Shown: positions 50,341 to 62,250, numbered from the stretch's first letter. The stretch is 64,000 bases of DNA from Pteria penguin (GCA_035048485.1 CM068590.1:310001-374000); one strand, 5' to 3'. The notes: generated by a model not told the origin, from the letters alone. Numbers and translations are program-made.

Positions 50341-52075
50341 GTCACATATCTCATTTGTACATATGAGACTTGGCACAGGCTGGTGCTAGCACTGCCACAT
50401 ATCTCATTTGTACATATGAGACTTGGCACAGGCTGGTACTAGCACTGTCACATACTTTATTTGTACATATGAGACTTGGCACAGGCTGGTACTAGCACTG
50501 TCACATATCTCATTTGTACATATGAGACTTGGCACAGGCTGGTGCTAGCACTGTCACATATCTCATTTGTACATATGAGACTTGGCGAGGCTGGTGCTAG
50601 CACTGTCACATATCTCATTTGTACATATGAGACTTGGCACAGGCTAGTACTAGCACTGTCACATATCTCATTTGTACATATGAGACTTGGCACAGGCTGG
50701 TGCTAGCACTGCCACATATCTCATTTGTACATATGAGAATTGGCACAGACTGGTACTAGCACTGTCACATATCTCATTTGTACATATGAGACTTGGCACA
50801 GGCTGGTGCTAGTACTGCCACATATCTCATTTGTACATATGAGACTTGGCACAGGCTGGTGCTAGCACTGTCACATATCTCATTTATACATGAGACTTGG
50901 CGAGGCTGGGGCTAGCACTGTCACATATCTCATTTGTACATATGAGACTTGGCACAGGCTGGTGCTAGCACTGCCACATTTCTCATTTGTACATATGAGA
51001 CTTGGCACAGGCTGGTGCTAGCACTGTCACATATCTCATTTGTACATATGAGACTTGGCACAGGCTGGTGCTAGCACTGCCACATATCTCATTTGTACAT
51101 ATGAGACTTGGCACAGGCTGGTGCTAGCACTGCCACATATCTCATTTGTACATATGAGACTTGGCACAGGCTGGTGCTAGCACTGCCACATATCTCATTT
51201 GTACATATGAGACTTGGCACAGGCTAGTACTAGCACTGTCACATATCTCATTTGTACATATGAGACTTGGTACAGGCTGGTGCAAGCACTGTCACATATC
51301 TCATTTGTACATATGAGACTTGGTACAGGCTGGTGCTAGTACTGTCACATATCTCATTTGTACATATGAGACTTTGCACAGGCTGGTGCTAGCACTGTCA
51401 CATATCTCATTTGTACATGAGACTTGGCGAGGCTGGGGCTAGCACTGTCACATATCTCATTTGTACATATGAGACTTGGCACAGGCTGGTGCTAGCACTG
51501 TCACATATCTCATTTGTACATATGAGACTTGGCACAGGCTGGTGCTAGCACTGCCACATATCTCATTTGTACATATGAGACTTGGCACAGGCTAGTACTA
51601 GCACTGTCACATATTTCATTTGTACATATGAGACTTGGTACAGGCTGGTGCAAGCACTGTCACATATCTCATTTGTACATATGAGACTTGGCACAGGCTG
51701 GTGCTAGCACTGTCACATATCTCATTTAAACATATGAGACTTTGCACAGGCTGGTGCTAGCACTGTCACATATCTCATTTGTACATATGAGACTTAGCAC
51801 AGGCTGGTACTAGCACTGTCACATATCTCATTTGTACATATGAGACTTGGTACAGGCTGGTGCTAGCACTGCCACATATCTCATTTGTACATGTGAGACT
51901 TGGCACAGGCTGGTGCTAGCACTGTCACATATCTCATTTGTACATATGAGACTTGGCACAGGCTGGTGCTAGCACTGTCACATATCTCATTTGTACATGA
52001 GACTTGGTGAGGCTGGGGCTAGCACTGTTACATATCTCATTTGTTCATATGAGACTTTGCACAGGCTGGTGCTAG
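50340..52075. repeat. 53-bp tandem repeat, about 33 copies, with a palindrome
   Basis: Units of TAGCACTGTCACATATCTCA, TTTGTACATATGAGACTTGG, CACAGGCTGGTGC. CTCATTTGTACATATGAG in each unit is an 18-bp near-palindrome (one mismatched pair). TAGCACTGTCACATATC is shared with the adjacent 100-bp array, so the two are related. It lies 3' of the MIF gene. Confidence 0.96.
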
Positions 52076-52573
52076 CTCGAGTAGAATAAACACCATTATT
52101 CAGGTCACATAACGAGATAAATATAACAAGGAAATCTGACAATATCTTTATCTACTTTATTATTGTATGAAGGTCATATCATCTGACTGTATCAATATTA
52201 TGACTAGGTAACATACAGAAATTAAAGTCAGTATAGTTCATTGTTTATCTGAAGGCTGATGCCAGTTGACAGGTTATATATCAATTCATGTTAAATAAGA
52301 ATTTGCTTACTTAGATTATCTTCTAATCAGGTAGGTCATCAGTTGACCTTTCAGGGAGGTCAATAGATGACCTTATCAATATAATCAATGTTATGATAGC
52401 AGACAGTTAATACTGTAAATTGTCATTCTGAAGAGTATAACTCAAGGTCAAATCAGTAAATCCTGATGAATATGAAGTTCAAGTCACTACAACCTGATGA
52501 ATTTGAAGGTCAAATCACCAAATCCTGATGAGTTTGCTGTTTATACTCACATCTCTGAATGTCACTAAGGGTA
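52076..52573. other. Presumed 3' UTR and flank of the MIF gene
   Basis: AT-rich, with repeated CCTGATGAATTTGAAGGTCAAATCA-like phrases near 52,440-52,530. A possible - strand AATAAA (TTTATT on +, 52,156-52,161) lies about 410 bp after the MIF stop. No other gene seen. Confidence 0.4.
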
Positions 52574-52655
52574 TTACTTCTTTAAGATTTCATCGAATGT
52601 TTTACCTCCAAGTGCTACATCTTCCCTTTTAAGGTCAACAAATGTAACATAAAAC
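52574..52655 (-). CDS. MIF: MIF, exon 3
   Basis: Acceptor TTTTTCAG, phase 2 entry. Encodes (R)FYVTFVDLKREDVALGGKT and FDEILKK, then TAA. Confidence 0.95.
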
Positions 52656-55600
52656 CTGAAAAATAAACAGGACACATGTAAAGAAGTATATGTTATCATT
52701 TTCTTATGGTAACTTCAATCTAGCTGTTACCTGGCTAGAGTTTATTAGTTTGTTTTTGATTAAACTTATGAGCCCAACAGTTTTACTTAATATGATCTTG
52801 ATCTAAACTCACATACATAATTTCAAATCATAAATATTTCACAAATTCTACAAACAGTCATTAACCACTAGTTATTATATCCTAGATATGATCTTTATAC
52901 CAGATATTATAGTCATGTAAATGCTATATATTTACGGTCATTAACCACCAGATACATGTATTATATGCATCCGGAACACACGAGTCGGTTCTTTATACTA
53001 CGTAACAGTAACAAGGCTCAGACATGAATGTATGAATACGTTAAAATTTTACAAGTAAATCGCCTGTGTATGTTTGAAACTGCGTGATCTGGCTAAGAAG
53101 TAGATCCGATATCAATCATCTGTAACATCAAGTATTATTCATAATATTTTTCATATGTTTCATACTAATTACTAGGAAAAGCACATTTAGGCAATTTCGT
53201 GAAATATTTTAGGTAATATTAATATATACTGGCATGTTTATGACATTCGCGATTTAAATGTCATGTGACATACCTCCGCGATCAAAGAGCATTCACGTCC
53301 AGGTCTATTTTTCTATTAAAAGAAACCAAACCGTGTGTTCCCGATGGTATTATATGCTCATACTATGGAACATCTTTAATACCAAATATCATAGAGTTAT
53401 ACAGGGCATACTTTATGTAAATATCACAGAGTCATATAAGGCATATTTCATGTAAATATCATAGAGTCATACAAGGCATACTTTATGTAAATATCATAGA
53501 GTCATACAAGGCATACCTTATGTAAATATCATAGTCATACAAGGCATACTTTATGTAAATATCATAGAGTCATATAAGGCATATTTCATGTAAATATCAT
53601 AGAGTCATACAAGGCATACCTTATGTAAATATCATAGAGTCATATAAGGCATACTTTATGTAAATATCATAGAGTCATGCAAGGCATACCTTATGTAAAT
53701 ATCATAGAGTCATATAAAGCCAACTTTATGTAAATATCATAGAGTCATACAAGGCATACCTTATGTAAATATCATAGAGTCATATAAGGCATACTTTATG
53801 TAAATATCATAGAGTCATACAAGGCATACCTTATGTAAATATCATAGAGTCATACTTTATGTAAATATCATAGAGTCATATAAGGCATACCTTATGTAAA
53901 TATCATAGAGTCATACAAGGCATACCTTATGTAAATATCATAGAGTCATACAAGGCATACTTTATGTAAATATCATAGAGTCATACAAGGCATACCTTAC
54001 GTAAATATCATAGTCATACAAGGCATACTTTATGTAAATATCACAGAGTCATATAAGGCATACTTTATGTAAATATCATAGAGTCATACAAGGCATACCT
54101 TATGTAAATATCATAGACATACTTTATGTAAATATCATAGTCATATAAGGCTTACTACATGTGTATGCAGATTTAATTTTATATATCAGATTTTACATAG
54201 TTATATGAGACATCATATTATCCTTCTAGGAATTAGACAGTTATTGTACCAGATATCACACTATTAAAAGTATACATATCCAATATCATATATACCATAT
54301 TGCCATACCAGGTATTATATATATTTGCCATGTAGGAAAGATACATGTATTCCTATTTGAAATTAATTCATTTTTTGTGTGACAGATGTTGGTATTTGCC
54401 AAGGTAATTTTATGGTGAGTGTCAGTCCTGAAACCAAGTTACAGGTTTGATTCCTGGGTGTGACCACAATATTTCACCTTGCCTGTTACAGACATATATA
54501 CCAACATGGGATCTCAAATATACTTTGTGGTGAGTGTCCGTCCTGAAAGCAGAATTTTACGGGTTTGATTCCTGGGTGTGACCACAATATTTCACCTTGC
54601 CTGTTACAGACATATATACCAACATGGGATCTCAAATATACTTTGTGGTGAGTGTCCGTCCTGAAAGCAGAATTTTACGGGTTTGATTCCTGGGTGTGAC
54701 CACAATATTTCACCTTGCCTGTTACAGACATATATACCAACATGGGATCTCAAATATACTTTGTGGTGAGTGTTCGTCCTGAAAGCAGAAAGTTACAAGT
54801 TTGATTCCTGGGTGTGACCACAATATTTCACCCTGTCTGTTACAGACATATATACTGTCAGGAGATCTCTATTTATACTTTTACATCCAATTGCAGAACA
54901 TGATATATCATCAGGATTAATCAATACAAACTGATGTTTTTAACAATAAAATGAATATTATATATGAATCTTTGATATCATATTTTGACAGTAGTTCTAA
55001 TATGATAATTGTTATGTGGTAGTGTCAATTCAGTTTTAGTTTAAATTAATTCAATTTTTCGAGTCCGCGTTTTGTAAATTATTTTCATTTATTTTCCAAT
55101 TCATATTTGCCGCCTTTTTATAAGTTACTTTTTGATACTGCGGGCTATACCTTTATTACGTATTACGGGTCATTTAAATTTCATTGGCTACTGATATTAT
55201 ATACCGCGAATGTCTTTTATTTTACCGCTTAAACTGTCAGTATAGGATTTGCTTTCCATGAATCACATGCAGTTAGTTTAAGTAACTTAAATTTATATTT
55301 CAGAGTTTTATGGAAATCGTTTAATTGTAAGTATTTGCTTATTTACTGTATTCTTTATGTATTTTGGGTATACTATTGTTTAAATGATAATTTATTATGA
55401 TTTTGTGAATTTAAAATATAATATACATACTCGCGATTTCCTACTGTATCTACATATTTGAAAATGGCATTATTTCATTTAAAGAATTGTGTATTACGAC
55501 GTATTGCATAAGTTTACAGAGTTTTAGTATTCCGTATAATATCAAAAAGTCTGTTATTCGTAAATTACATTAAGATATATATTTGTCTAGGCGCTTGTTC

Positions 55601-56571
55601 TGTCGACCTGTACAGCCTGGACCTTTTGGTTGTTGGACCCTGTTGTATTAACAGGTATATATGTAATGTCATCATATTATTCATATATTTATCTCGAGTT
55701 CTCTATATGCTTACTTTATTGTTTAACAGTAATTTGCTTCATGGTCAAATGTGTCATGTATCATAAGACATGCATTTATCTATATTTATATTATAATTAT
55801 TTTATAATATAGTTTACGATTTAAAGTAAAATACTTATGAAGTAATGTATCTGTATACGCATATTGGTATATTTATGTTGTAAGCGAGGTAACTCTTGTA
55901 AGCTTGTTGGTTATGATAGAGAGAACGTAGAAATGTATATGTATTTATGTGAGTAAAAGAGAGAGAGAGAGAGAGTTTAAAGTATGAATGCGTTTTATTT
56001 TTATATTTATTATGCATATATTTATAATTGTTATTATATTGTTTAGGGTCCATTTACAATAATAAACTCCTAAAAGTGTACCAGAGTTTTATTTCTCCTA
56101 AGAAGTACCCTAAGTAGGAAGTGAAAAGATAGGAAATATACCCTGCTACAGTTATACCTATCTATTGGGATTTTTAATTTCTCCTCGATGAATTGTCCGA
56201 CAGCTTTGGCATGTTCCGGGTTTTTTGGTCCCAGCGCTCCAATGCTGTAGATCTCCACACTACCACATGGATCACATGATCCACCATGTGACATCAGCTG
56301 ATCTGGATGGATTCGCACGGTCACAAACTAAAGAACAATAGAAAGATATAATAGAGCAGGAAAAGTAAGAAATTTACTTCTTACATTACACCTTATACTA
56401 TTGTATATATTATGAATCCGTTAACTTATAAGTTATAGGCCTAGTTAGTTTGAAGTTTCTCACCGACTCGGGTTTGCCAAGCTGTTTTGCAAGAAATGCA
56501 GATGCTTCTAGTAAGAATTCTTCCGGAATATTGCTTTTAGGCAGATTAGTATAAATAGTGAATGTTGGCAT
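52574..56571 (-). CDS. MIF: Macrophage migration inhibitory factor / D-dopachrome tautomerase homologue
   Basis: Three exons (56,464-56,571, 56,158-56,327, 52,574-52,655), GT-AG introns, phases 0 and 2, the conserved MIF gene plan, 119 residues (family about 115). It starts MPTFTIYTNLP, so removal of Met exposes the catalytic Pro. Lys33, Ile65 and Tyr95 correspond to mature human Lys32, Ile64 and Tyr95. The CxxC redox motif is incomplete: CGSV, with Cys57 kept and the second Cys replaced by Val60. Asn97 of human MIF is Thr here. The family forms trimers with tautomerase activity and acts as a secreted cytokine without a signal peptide, and none is present. In invertebrates it is linked to innate immunity. 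A D-DT-type paralogue cannot be excluded. A LINE remnant ends about 190 bp upstream of the start codon. Confidence 0.95.
53380..54155. repeat. About 35-bp tandem repeat, about 21 copies
   Basis: Units of CATAGAGTCATACAAGGCAT, ACCTTATGTAAATAT with occasional shortened copies, in MIF intron 2. Confidence 0.95.
54410..54858. repeat. 118-bp tandem repeat, about 4 copies
   Basis: Units contain GTGGTGAGTGTCCGTCCTGA, GGGTTTGATTCCTGGGTGTG and TTACAGACATATATACCAAC. GGTTTGATTCC is one base from a Pol III B box (GGTTCGANTCC), hinting at a SINE origin. In MIF intron 2. Confidence 0.92.
54859..56157. other. MIF intron 2, upstream part
   Basis: AT-rich unique sequence with a short (AG)n run near 55,960. 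Short open frames here show no domain. No exon of another gene seen. Confidence 0.45.
56158..56327 (-). CDS. MIF: MIF, exon 2
   Basis: Acceptor TTCTTTAG, donor AG|GTATAA. Encodes FVTVRIHPDQLMSHGGSCDP, CGSVEIYSIGALG and HAKAVGQFIEEKLKIPID. Confidence 0.96.
56464..56571 (-). CDS. MIF: MIF, exon 1
   Basis: 36 codons, donor TCG|GTGAGA. Encodes MPTFTIYTNLPKSNIPEEFL through LGKPES; Pro2 and Lys33 are the catalytic pair. Confidence 0.95.
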
Positions 56572-57526
56572 CTCTTACGCGAAAATTCTATATAAATTTT
56601 ACAGGCCAAACTCGTGCAGAGTGTGCACTTAAAACAAAATCGAAAGTAAAATTAAAGCCTAGTCTATTGGTCGTATGCGTTACCGCGCTTATCCGCACGA
56701 CAGTCAATGATAATTCTGATATAGACTGGAGTTACCTGCTCTTGCTTGCTATCTACAAAAATACAAATACAAATACAAATAAGCTTTATTTAAAGTCGGC
56801 AAGTATAGTAACAAATAAACATAAGCTCTATTGAGCTTTTAAGACCGACATAAAACATATATACATTGTACATGGTACACATAGGCTAAGACTAAACACT
56901 TAATAAGCACACAAAATATCACAGCATGCAAATATTATCACATTTAGAATAACATTTTTCAATTAGCTAAATATCCATCATTAAAGTTAAAAATTCGTTA
57001 TCACAAAAAATCATTTAACGACGTAAGGCATTAAACTATAAAATGATATGTAGTAGCACTATAGAATAAAAAGGGCACATCTAGAAAATCAACTGTAAGC
57101 AACATAAATTGAAGCACAATTAAAACAAAAACAGATTTTTATAAGACATTCACAAGATATTTATCACAACATTGAAAATTAAAATAAACGCAAAAAGCTG
57201 AAGAAATAATCAAACTTCAAGTATTGAAAATTTAAAAGAAAAACAAAATAAAAATCAAACTACAAGCATTTAAAATTTATAGAAAAGGAAAAATGCTAAA
57301 GAAAAAAAAAAACCACACTACAAGCATGGAAAATTTAAAGAAAAGCGAAAGCAAATAAAATCAAACTAAATAAAGCAATTAAAGCATAAGATAAAATACA
57401 AAAAAACTGAACTTAAATCCAGATATGCAGCAGCGGACAGCATATAAGCTTAAACTTTGAAAATTAAGGTCTAATCGACAGGCCAATCCTTCCATATTAG
57501 ACCAAGAACTACATGTAATTTGTAGC

Positions 57527-59132
57527 TTACTTACACATGCTGCATTTGCAGTTTTCCTCGTTCCAGTGATTTAACAAAGACTTAAAGTGATTAAAATTAC
57601 TAGTTTGCCTAAAATTTTCAGGGAAACTATTCCATAGGACTGCTGCTGCATATCTGAATGAGTTCTTACCATATGTGGTTGTCCGTACGGTAGGGATCTG
57701 CAAAATATTAGAGTATCTAAAATTATACTTGTTTTCTTTTATATTTATCAAATTTGACAGAGAAGGGGGGGGGGAGCTAAATCGTGTAAAATTCTAAAAG
57801 TTTCAAGGGCCATGGTTCTTAATCTTCTAATTTTTAAAGTAGGAATTTTTGCTTTTTCTATAAGTTCTTCATATGTTGAAATAAAATCAGAATAAACAAA
57901 ACGTAAAGCTCTTTCTTGGACTTTCTCGATCTTTTTCGTGTTACTCTTCGAACAGAAATGCCAGGATAAGGGACAAAAATTGAAATTTGATAACATAAAA
58001 GAATGGAATATTGTTAGTCTATTTAGCCTATTAAGGTGTTTCCCAAGCCTCTTCATGATATTTATTTGTTGTGCAGCCTTTCTACATAAATTTGAGATGT
58101 GTTGGTCGAATCTGAGTAAAAAATCTAAATCAACTCCTGACAATTTGACTGAGTCTTCACAGGTGATGTTGATATTTCCAATGTTAAAAACTGGCTGCTT
58201 ATCGTGGGTTCTCTTCCCAACTGCTATAGCCTGAAATTTGTCAGGGTTGGCCTGCATGAGGTTAAAATTAAACCATGAGATGAGGGCATTGCTGTCACAG
58301 ATAAGGGATTTTATCATAACTTCAAAATCAGGACATGACATTGATAGTGTGTTGTCATCCGCATAGTTATACAATTTACCATATTTGATAAAATTCAAAA
58401 TGCCATTTATAGGTCTTGTATTTGGCCCCTCTACAGCCGTATGCAGACTTTTACTTGAACGTTGCACGCTGACTAACAGGGCGGTGGGGATTATATGACG
58501 GGCCTTGTCCAAACCTCTTTCAGAGGAGACATGGTCCTGAACCTCGTCCCCTCTGACTGTTAGTCGGGACTCCTACAGATCTAGGGTCTTAGCTCGCTTT
58601 CAGACTGGCAGAGCACGGTTTATCATGTTGATGTCACATATATTTTTATACCATTATGTGTTTTACAATACCTTACGTGTTTATATTTTTATGACCTCTC
58701 AATATGCGATACCTGTTGACCCTTGTTCTTTACATGGAGGATTATTTATAATTTTTTAAATGTACGTCCTTTGATTGTTCTGCTGTTACGGTGAGTGGGA
58801 AGGTGGGCCCGTAAACCGGTTAACCACACCATTTGTTTGGCTTTTGTCAAATTATATGACCGTCCTAAGTCGGTATCGTAATTGCACTACAATCAAATAT
58901 TTTGTAATGTGTTATATGTTCTAGTATATTATTTATATTCATGTATTGTATAGCTCCATGGTGACTTCTGCCACATAACTGAGCCAGTAACTCCTCTTTT
59001 TTCTTTTATAAGAACATTAAAAAGTATGGGCCCAATGACAGACCCCTGGGGTACTCCTTTACTGATATATCTAGAAAGGCATTGCCAGTCTAATTCTGAT
59101 ATCCATTTAATGGCTCGTGCTAACGCACTCAT
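57527..59132 (-). pseudogene. Broken LINE reverse transcriptase, C-terminal part
   Basis: Three pieces in order: 59,010-59,132 with GVPQGSVIGPILFNVL (RT motif around the conserved PQG); 57,748-58,412 with the catalytic YADDNTLS (58,353-58,364) and the long C-terminal region; and 57,527-57,751 with the terminal TTTYGKNSFRYAAAVLWNSF and a CKCSMC end. The first break is a 0.6 kb insertion. The second is a one-base frame change at a 10-base G run (57,765-57,774). The upstream endonuclease and RT start are absent. It cannot encode an active enzyme as it stands. Confidence 0.88.
58412..59010. mobile_element. About 600-bp insertion nested in the LINE
   Basis: It separates FNVLI from NGILNFIKYG, which are contiguous in related reverse transcriptases. 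Both junctions carry TATAAA (- strand; 59,005-59,010 and 58,406-58,411), a likely 6-bp target-site duplication. Its right part (58,861-59,000) is also found at 14,792-14,932. No inverted ends or coding frame were identified, so its class is open. Confidence 0.75.
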
Positions 59133-59206
59133 TCACAGCTCCTTCAAAGTACTTAAGGCACAGCCGGTCATTATATCAAGCTATACAATAACTTTAATTT
59201 TCATGT

Positions 59207-59343
59207 ATCTTATACGTAAAACGCGGAGGGATGTAATTTGCAATGGTTTTTGGGTAGTGTTATGGTAAGGATTAGGGTTAGGGTATCATTTGCATGTATA
59301 TTATACGTAAAACGCGGAAGGTGTAATTTGCAATGATTTTTGG
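59207..59343. repeat. 90-bp direct duplication with TTAGGG motif
   Basis: TATACGTAAAACGCGGAGGG ... TTTGCAATGGTTTTTGGG at 59,211-59,253 recurs at 59,301-59,344; GGATTAGGGTTAGGGT lies between the copies. Confidence 0.85.
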
Positions 59344-59985
59344 GCACGGACGTGCGGCTGTAGTTGCTGGCACCCTTCCCATTCAAAATGTGCAAAGTGT
59401 AAATACATACTCATTCATATAGATCTACTGACGAATTGGGATGGCGTATTGCACATAAACTTTTGCGTAATATGCAATAAAAGGTGTCGTATAAATGATA
59501 CCAGAAATACATTTCCCTATTATTTACAATGCAATCAGATTCTGCATTTCAGATTCCAGTGCAGAAATATTTTCTCTTGTAATCTCTGCATAGGTTTTAC
59601 CTATTCATATATTTTATAATTAGAAATTTGAGATACCTATCGATATATATTTGAGGAGGAAATGATACCCATAAATATTTGCGTGGCCGTACTGAAAAGT
59701 ATACCCCATTCCAACAGAACGTATATATATGGGTCAAATATAAAAGCACAAAAAAGTGACTACTAAAACATCAAATAATTTTAATTGTCAAATTTTCGAG
59801 TCGAACTGTCACTTCAATCAACATAAAAGGACACACACATATACGCACACAAAAAATTATTCTAAATACCAAGCAACTATTAGTGAAATAACAAAACGAC
59901 ATTCAGAGCTACATGTTTGTGTTTTGCTATGAAGGTCGACTGATATAAGTCCTTGGTCTATATAAGAAATAAGCTGAGATATAGT
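59344..59985. other. Unique AT-rich sequence, no gene seen
   Basis: No open frame with recognisable features; no repeat noticed. Confidence 0.4.
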
Positions 59986-60245
59986 ACACAGATATAGTAT
60001 ACCGGCAGATATAGTACATAGATATAGTCGACAGATATAGTACACAAATATAGTACACCGATATAGTACACAGATATAGTACGCAGATACAGTACATAGA
60101 TATAGTACACAGATATAGTATACAGACATAGTACACAAAGTATACCAGCAGATATAGTACACAGATATAGTATACAGACATAGTACGCAGATATAGTACA
60201 TAAATATAGTACACCAAATATAGTACACAGATATAGTATACAGTT
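59986..60245. repeat. About 15-bp tandem repeat (ACAGATATAGTAC)
   Basis: About 17 imperfect units of GATATAGTACACA. A remnant of the same motif at 60,968-60,998 suggests that the array once extended further and was split by insertions. Confidence 0.93.
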
Positions 60246-60385
60246 TGCAATCTTTTGTAAGATGTATTGCAGCAGTATGTATACATTTGTTCATTTCTTT
60301 CTGAACGTTAATGTTACAAGTTATTTTCATCATTCAAAAAAGTGTTCGGGCTCTGGAAAACATTTACCCATGCAAACATAGAGGT

Positions 60386-60554
60386 TGGTTGGTTGATTAA
60401 TGTTTTACGTCGCTTTCAACAATTTTTCAGTTATATCGCGACATGGTAGCAGGAGGTAACCAACCTCTTTAACATAGTGGCGCAACCCAGGAATGGAACC
60501 CGAATCGTCAGTGCCGCAAGCCAAGCGCTTAACCACTACACCAAGCCTGCCCCC
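60386..60554 (-). mobile_element. tRNA-derived SINE (family A), full length
   Basis: Reverse-oriented, from the tail (GGTTGGTTGATTAATGTTTT) to the head (AAGCCTGCCCCC). Perfect 12-bp target-site duplication AAACATAGAGGT at 60,374-60,385 and 60,555-60,566. Confidence 0.93.
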
Positions 60555-60659
60555 AAACATAGAGGTAATTTTCTGTGCTCTCTGAGTTGAAATGACAGGC
60601 TCTAAACACCAATTATCCATGCTTGAGAGGTGGAAATGAGCTTATTACTAACTGTCAGC

Positions 60660-60850
60660 AATTGTGGATTTTGAGGAGGACAGCAATCCCCCGTTGGTAG
60701 GAAAATTTTTCCAAAAAAAAAGTTATTTTCTGTCATATTCAAGGCTGCAACCCCCCGCCCCTTTCCAGACTGAAAAGTGGAAAATAGTAGTCAAGGCAGG
60801 CTGCAACAACCCCCCCCTTTCAAAAATTTCTGGATCCGCCTATGGTCAGT
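60660..60850. repeat. Dispersed repeat with GGATCCGCC end
   Basis: Contains paired GGCTGCAACCCCCC blocks and ends AAATTTCTGGATCCGCCTATGG, like the fragments at 34,570-34,710 and 43,960-44,155. The 84-codon + strand frame here has no recognisable domain. Confidence 0.5.
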
Positions 60851-60999
60851 GTCTAGCTCTATGCTATTCAAGCAAGACTCCTTGGCTCCTTGGTATCATA
60901 TTGCAAACTTTGTTTTGAGTTGACAAGTTTGGCCCCTCCACTTTTGAAAAGCTTCCTACGGGCTTGAAAGTACACAGATATAGTTCACAGATATAGCAC

Positions 61000-62091
61000 A
61001 AAGATCAAGTAAAATCTTCCACAGCGAAGTCTTTGTATAATAATTAAATGACGCTCTTTTGACATTTCACAAACTTTCGATTTTAAATGAGAAATTTAGA
61101 TCGTTTAATTCAATTTATAAAGGTCAATCGGCATAAAATTTCTGAAAAGAGTGTCTGTTGAGAAATAGTAGATAGTGAGGTAAATTAATTAGTGAGGACG
61201 CTAATAGAATTGACATGGGATACGGAAGATCATATCATATTCATGACCTTTTCACATTATTGTACACATCGTGTACGTAGAATTATCTAAAAGCTATATA
61301 TGGCAGCGCAAATCTTGACCCGGGACTCTTCTATTTATGAATGCTGTATAGTTCATCTCGCTCATACATTCATTTTGGACCTATCACCTTGTATGACCAT
61401 TATTGTTTTCATGTTGGATAACATTATATCATCGTGTAGTGCGTAAATAAACTAGTGAACTTGAAATACGGAATATCATTTCAAAGGATTTGGAATTATA
61501 GTAGAGGTGTGGATATATATTGACGGCTCGGATTATGTGGACTAACTGACTAATTAGCCCTTTGACACATTATGTATTAATTGAATTAATCTACCACTGC
61601 CTCGACCGCTCGGACTGCGCTACAAATTGTTAAAAATAAATGTAAACATGGAATAGAAGCTTTGTATATTCCTTTACATATAGAATAAGTGTCTTATTTT
61701 GTGTTTTGTACCTCTGAATTTGTCATGTGACACCAAACCATTTTTCAAGCTGACAGAGATATAAGCGAAAGTAAGGAGGTAGAGAATGATAGACTCGCAC
61801 GACCTGTCGTTAGCACACCGGTCATACCGACATGATTGTCCTGCTGATAGTCATTACTTAAAATTTTCCCGTGTCGCTTATGCTATTTAGAATATATAAC
61901 GTGAATTGTTAAATGCATTATATCAGCACACATTTGAGCAATATGCAGTAGAGTTTTTGAAGAAAAACATACTGAGCCAAATAAAATACTACTGAAGAAT
62001 ATCTTTCATTGTTAATTTTTAGAAATATTGATGTAAGCGACATGTTATTTAGGTATGGCGAAAGAGCGAAAAGAAAATCAATTTCTTCAAA
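61000..62091. other. Unique sequence upstream of a candidate first exon
   Basis: AT-rich; may contain the promoter and 5' UTR of the + strand exon at 62,092. No TATA box is obvious in the last 150 bp. Confidence 0.35.
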
Positions 62092-62250
62092 ATGAGCCAC
62101 AGCAAGTTCTGTATAGATGATGTCTTTGACTCTGAAGAAGACGACAACATTAAGGTGTACGGGTCAACAAAGCAAACACCCATCAAAGGTCCTAAAAATC
62201 GAAGTGTCGTGAATTCTACTTCAGATGAAATTCCCCTGACAGAGTATCAG
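62092..62250 (+). CDS. Candidate first coding exon of an unidentified gene
   Basis: ATG in a good context (CAAAATGA) opens a 53-codon frame, MSHSKFCIDDVFDSEEDDNI ... SVVNSTSDEIPLTEYQ, ending at a possible donor CAG|GTCCAT (62,248-62,253). The peptide is hydrophilic, acidic near DSEEDD and serine/threonine-rich, as in cytosolic N-terminal tails. No signal peptide or domain. Without splicing it stops after VHIFINN at 62,274. I do not recognise the product. Downstream exons would lie beyond the 34-bp array and outside the window. Confidence 0.5.

Larger units (their letters stand above)
56757..59132 (-). mobile_element. 5'-truncated non-LTR retrotransposon (LINE) remnant
   Basis: It runs on the - strand from a reverse-transcriptase segment at about 59,132 to a short-motif 3' tail, (ATTTGT)n, at 56,757-56,782. 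About 750 bp of AT-rich 3' sequence follows the reading frame. It is broken by a nested 0.6 kb insertion and a frameshift. The tail type and the conserved C-terminal block (TTTYGKNSFRYAAAVLWNSF) suit CR1/L2/Jockey-like elements of aquatic animals; the clade is not settled. Confidence 0.85.
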
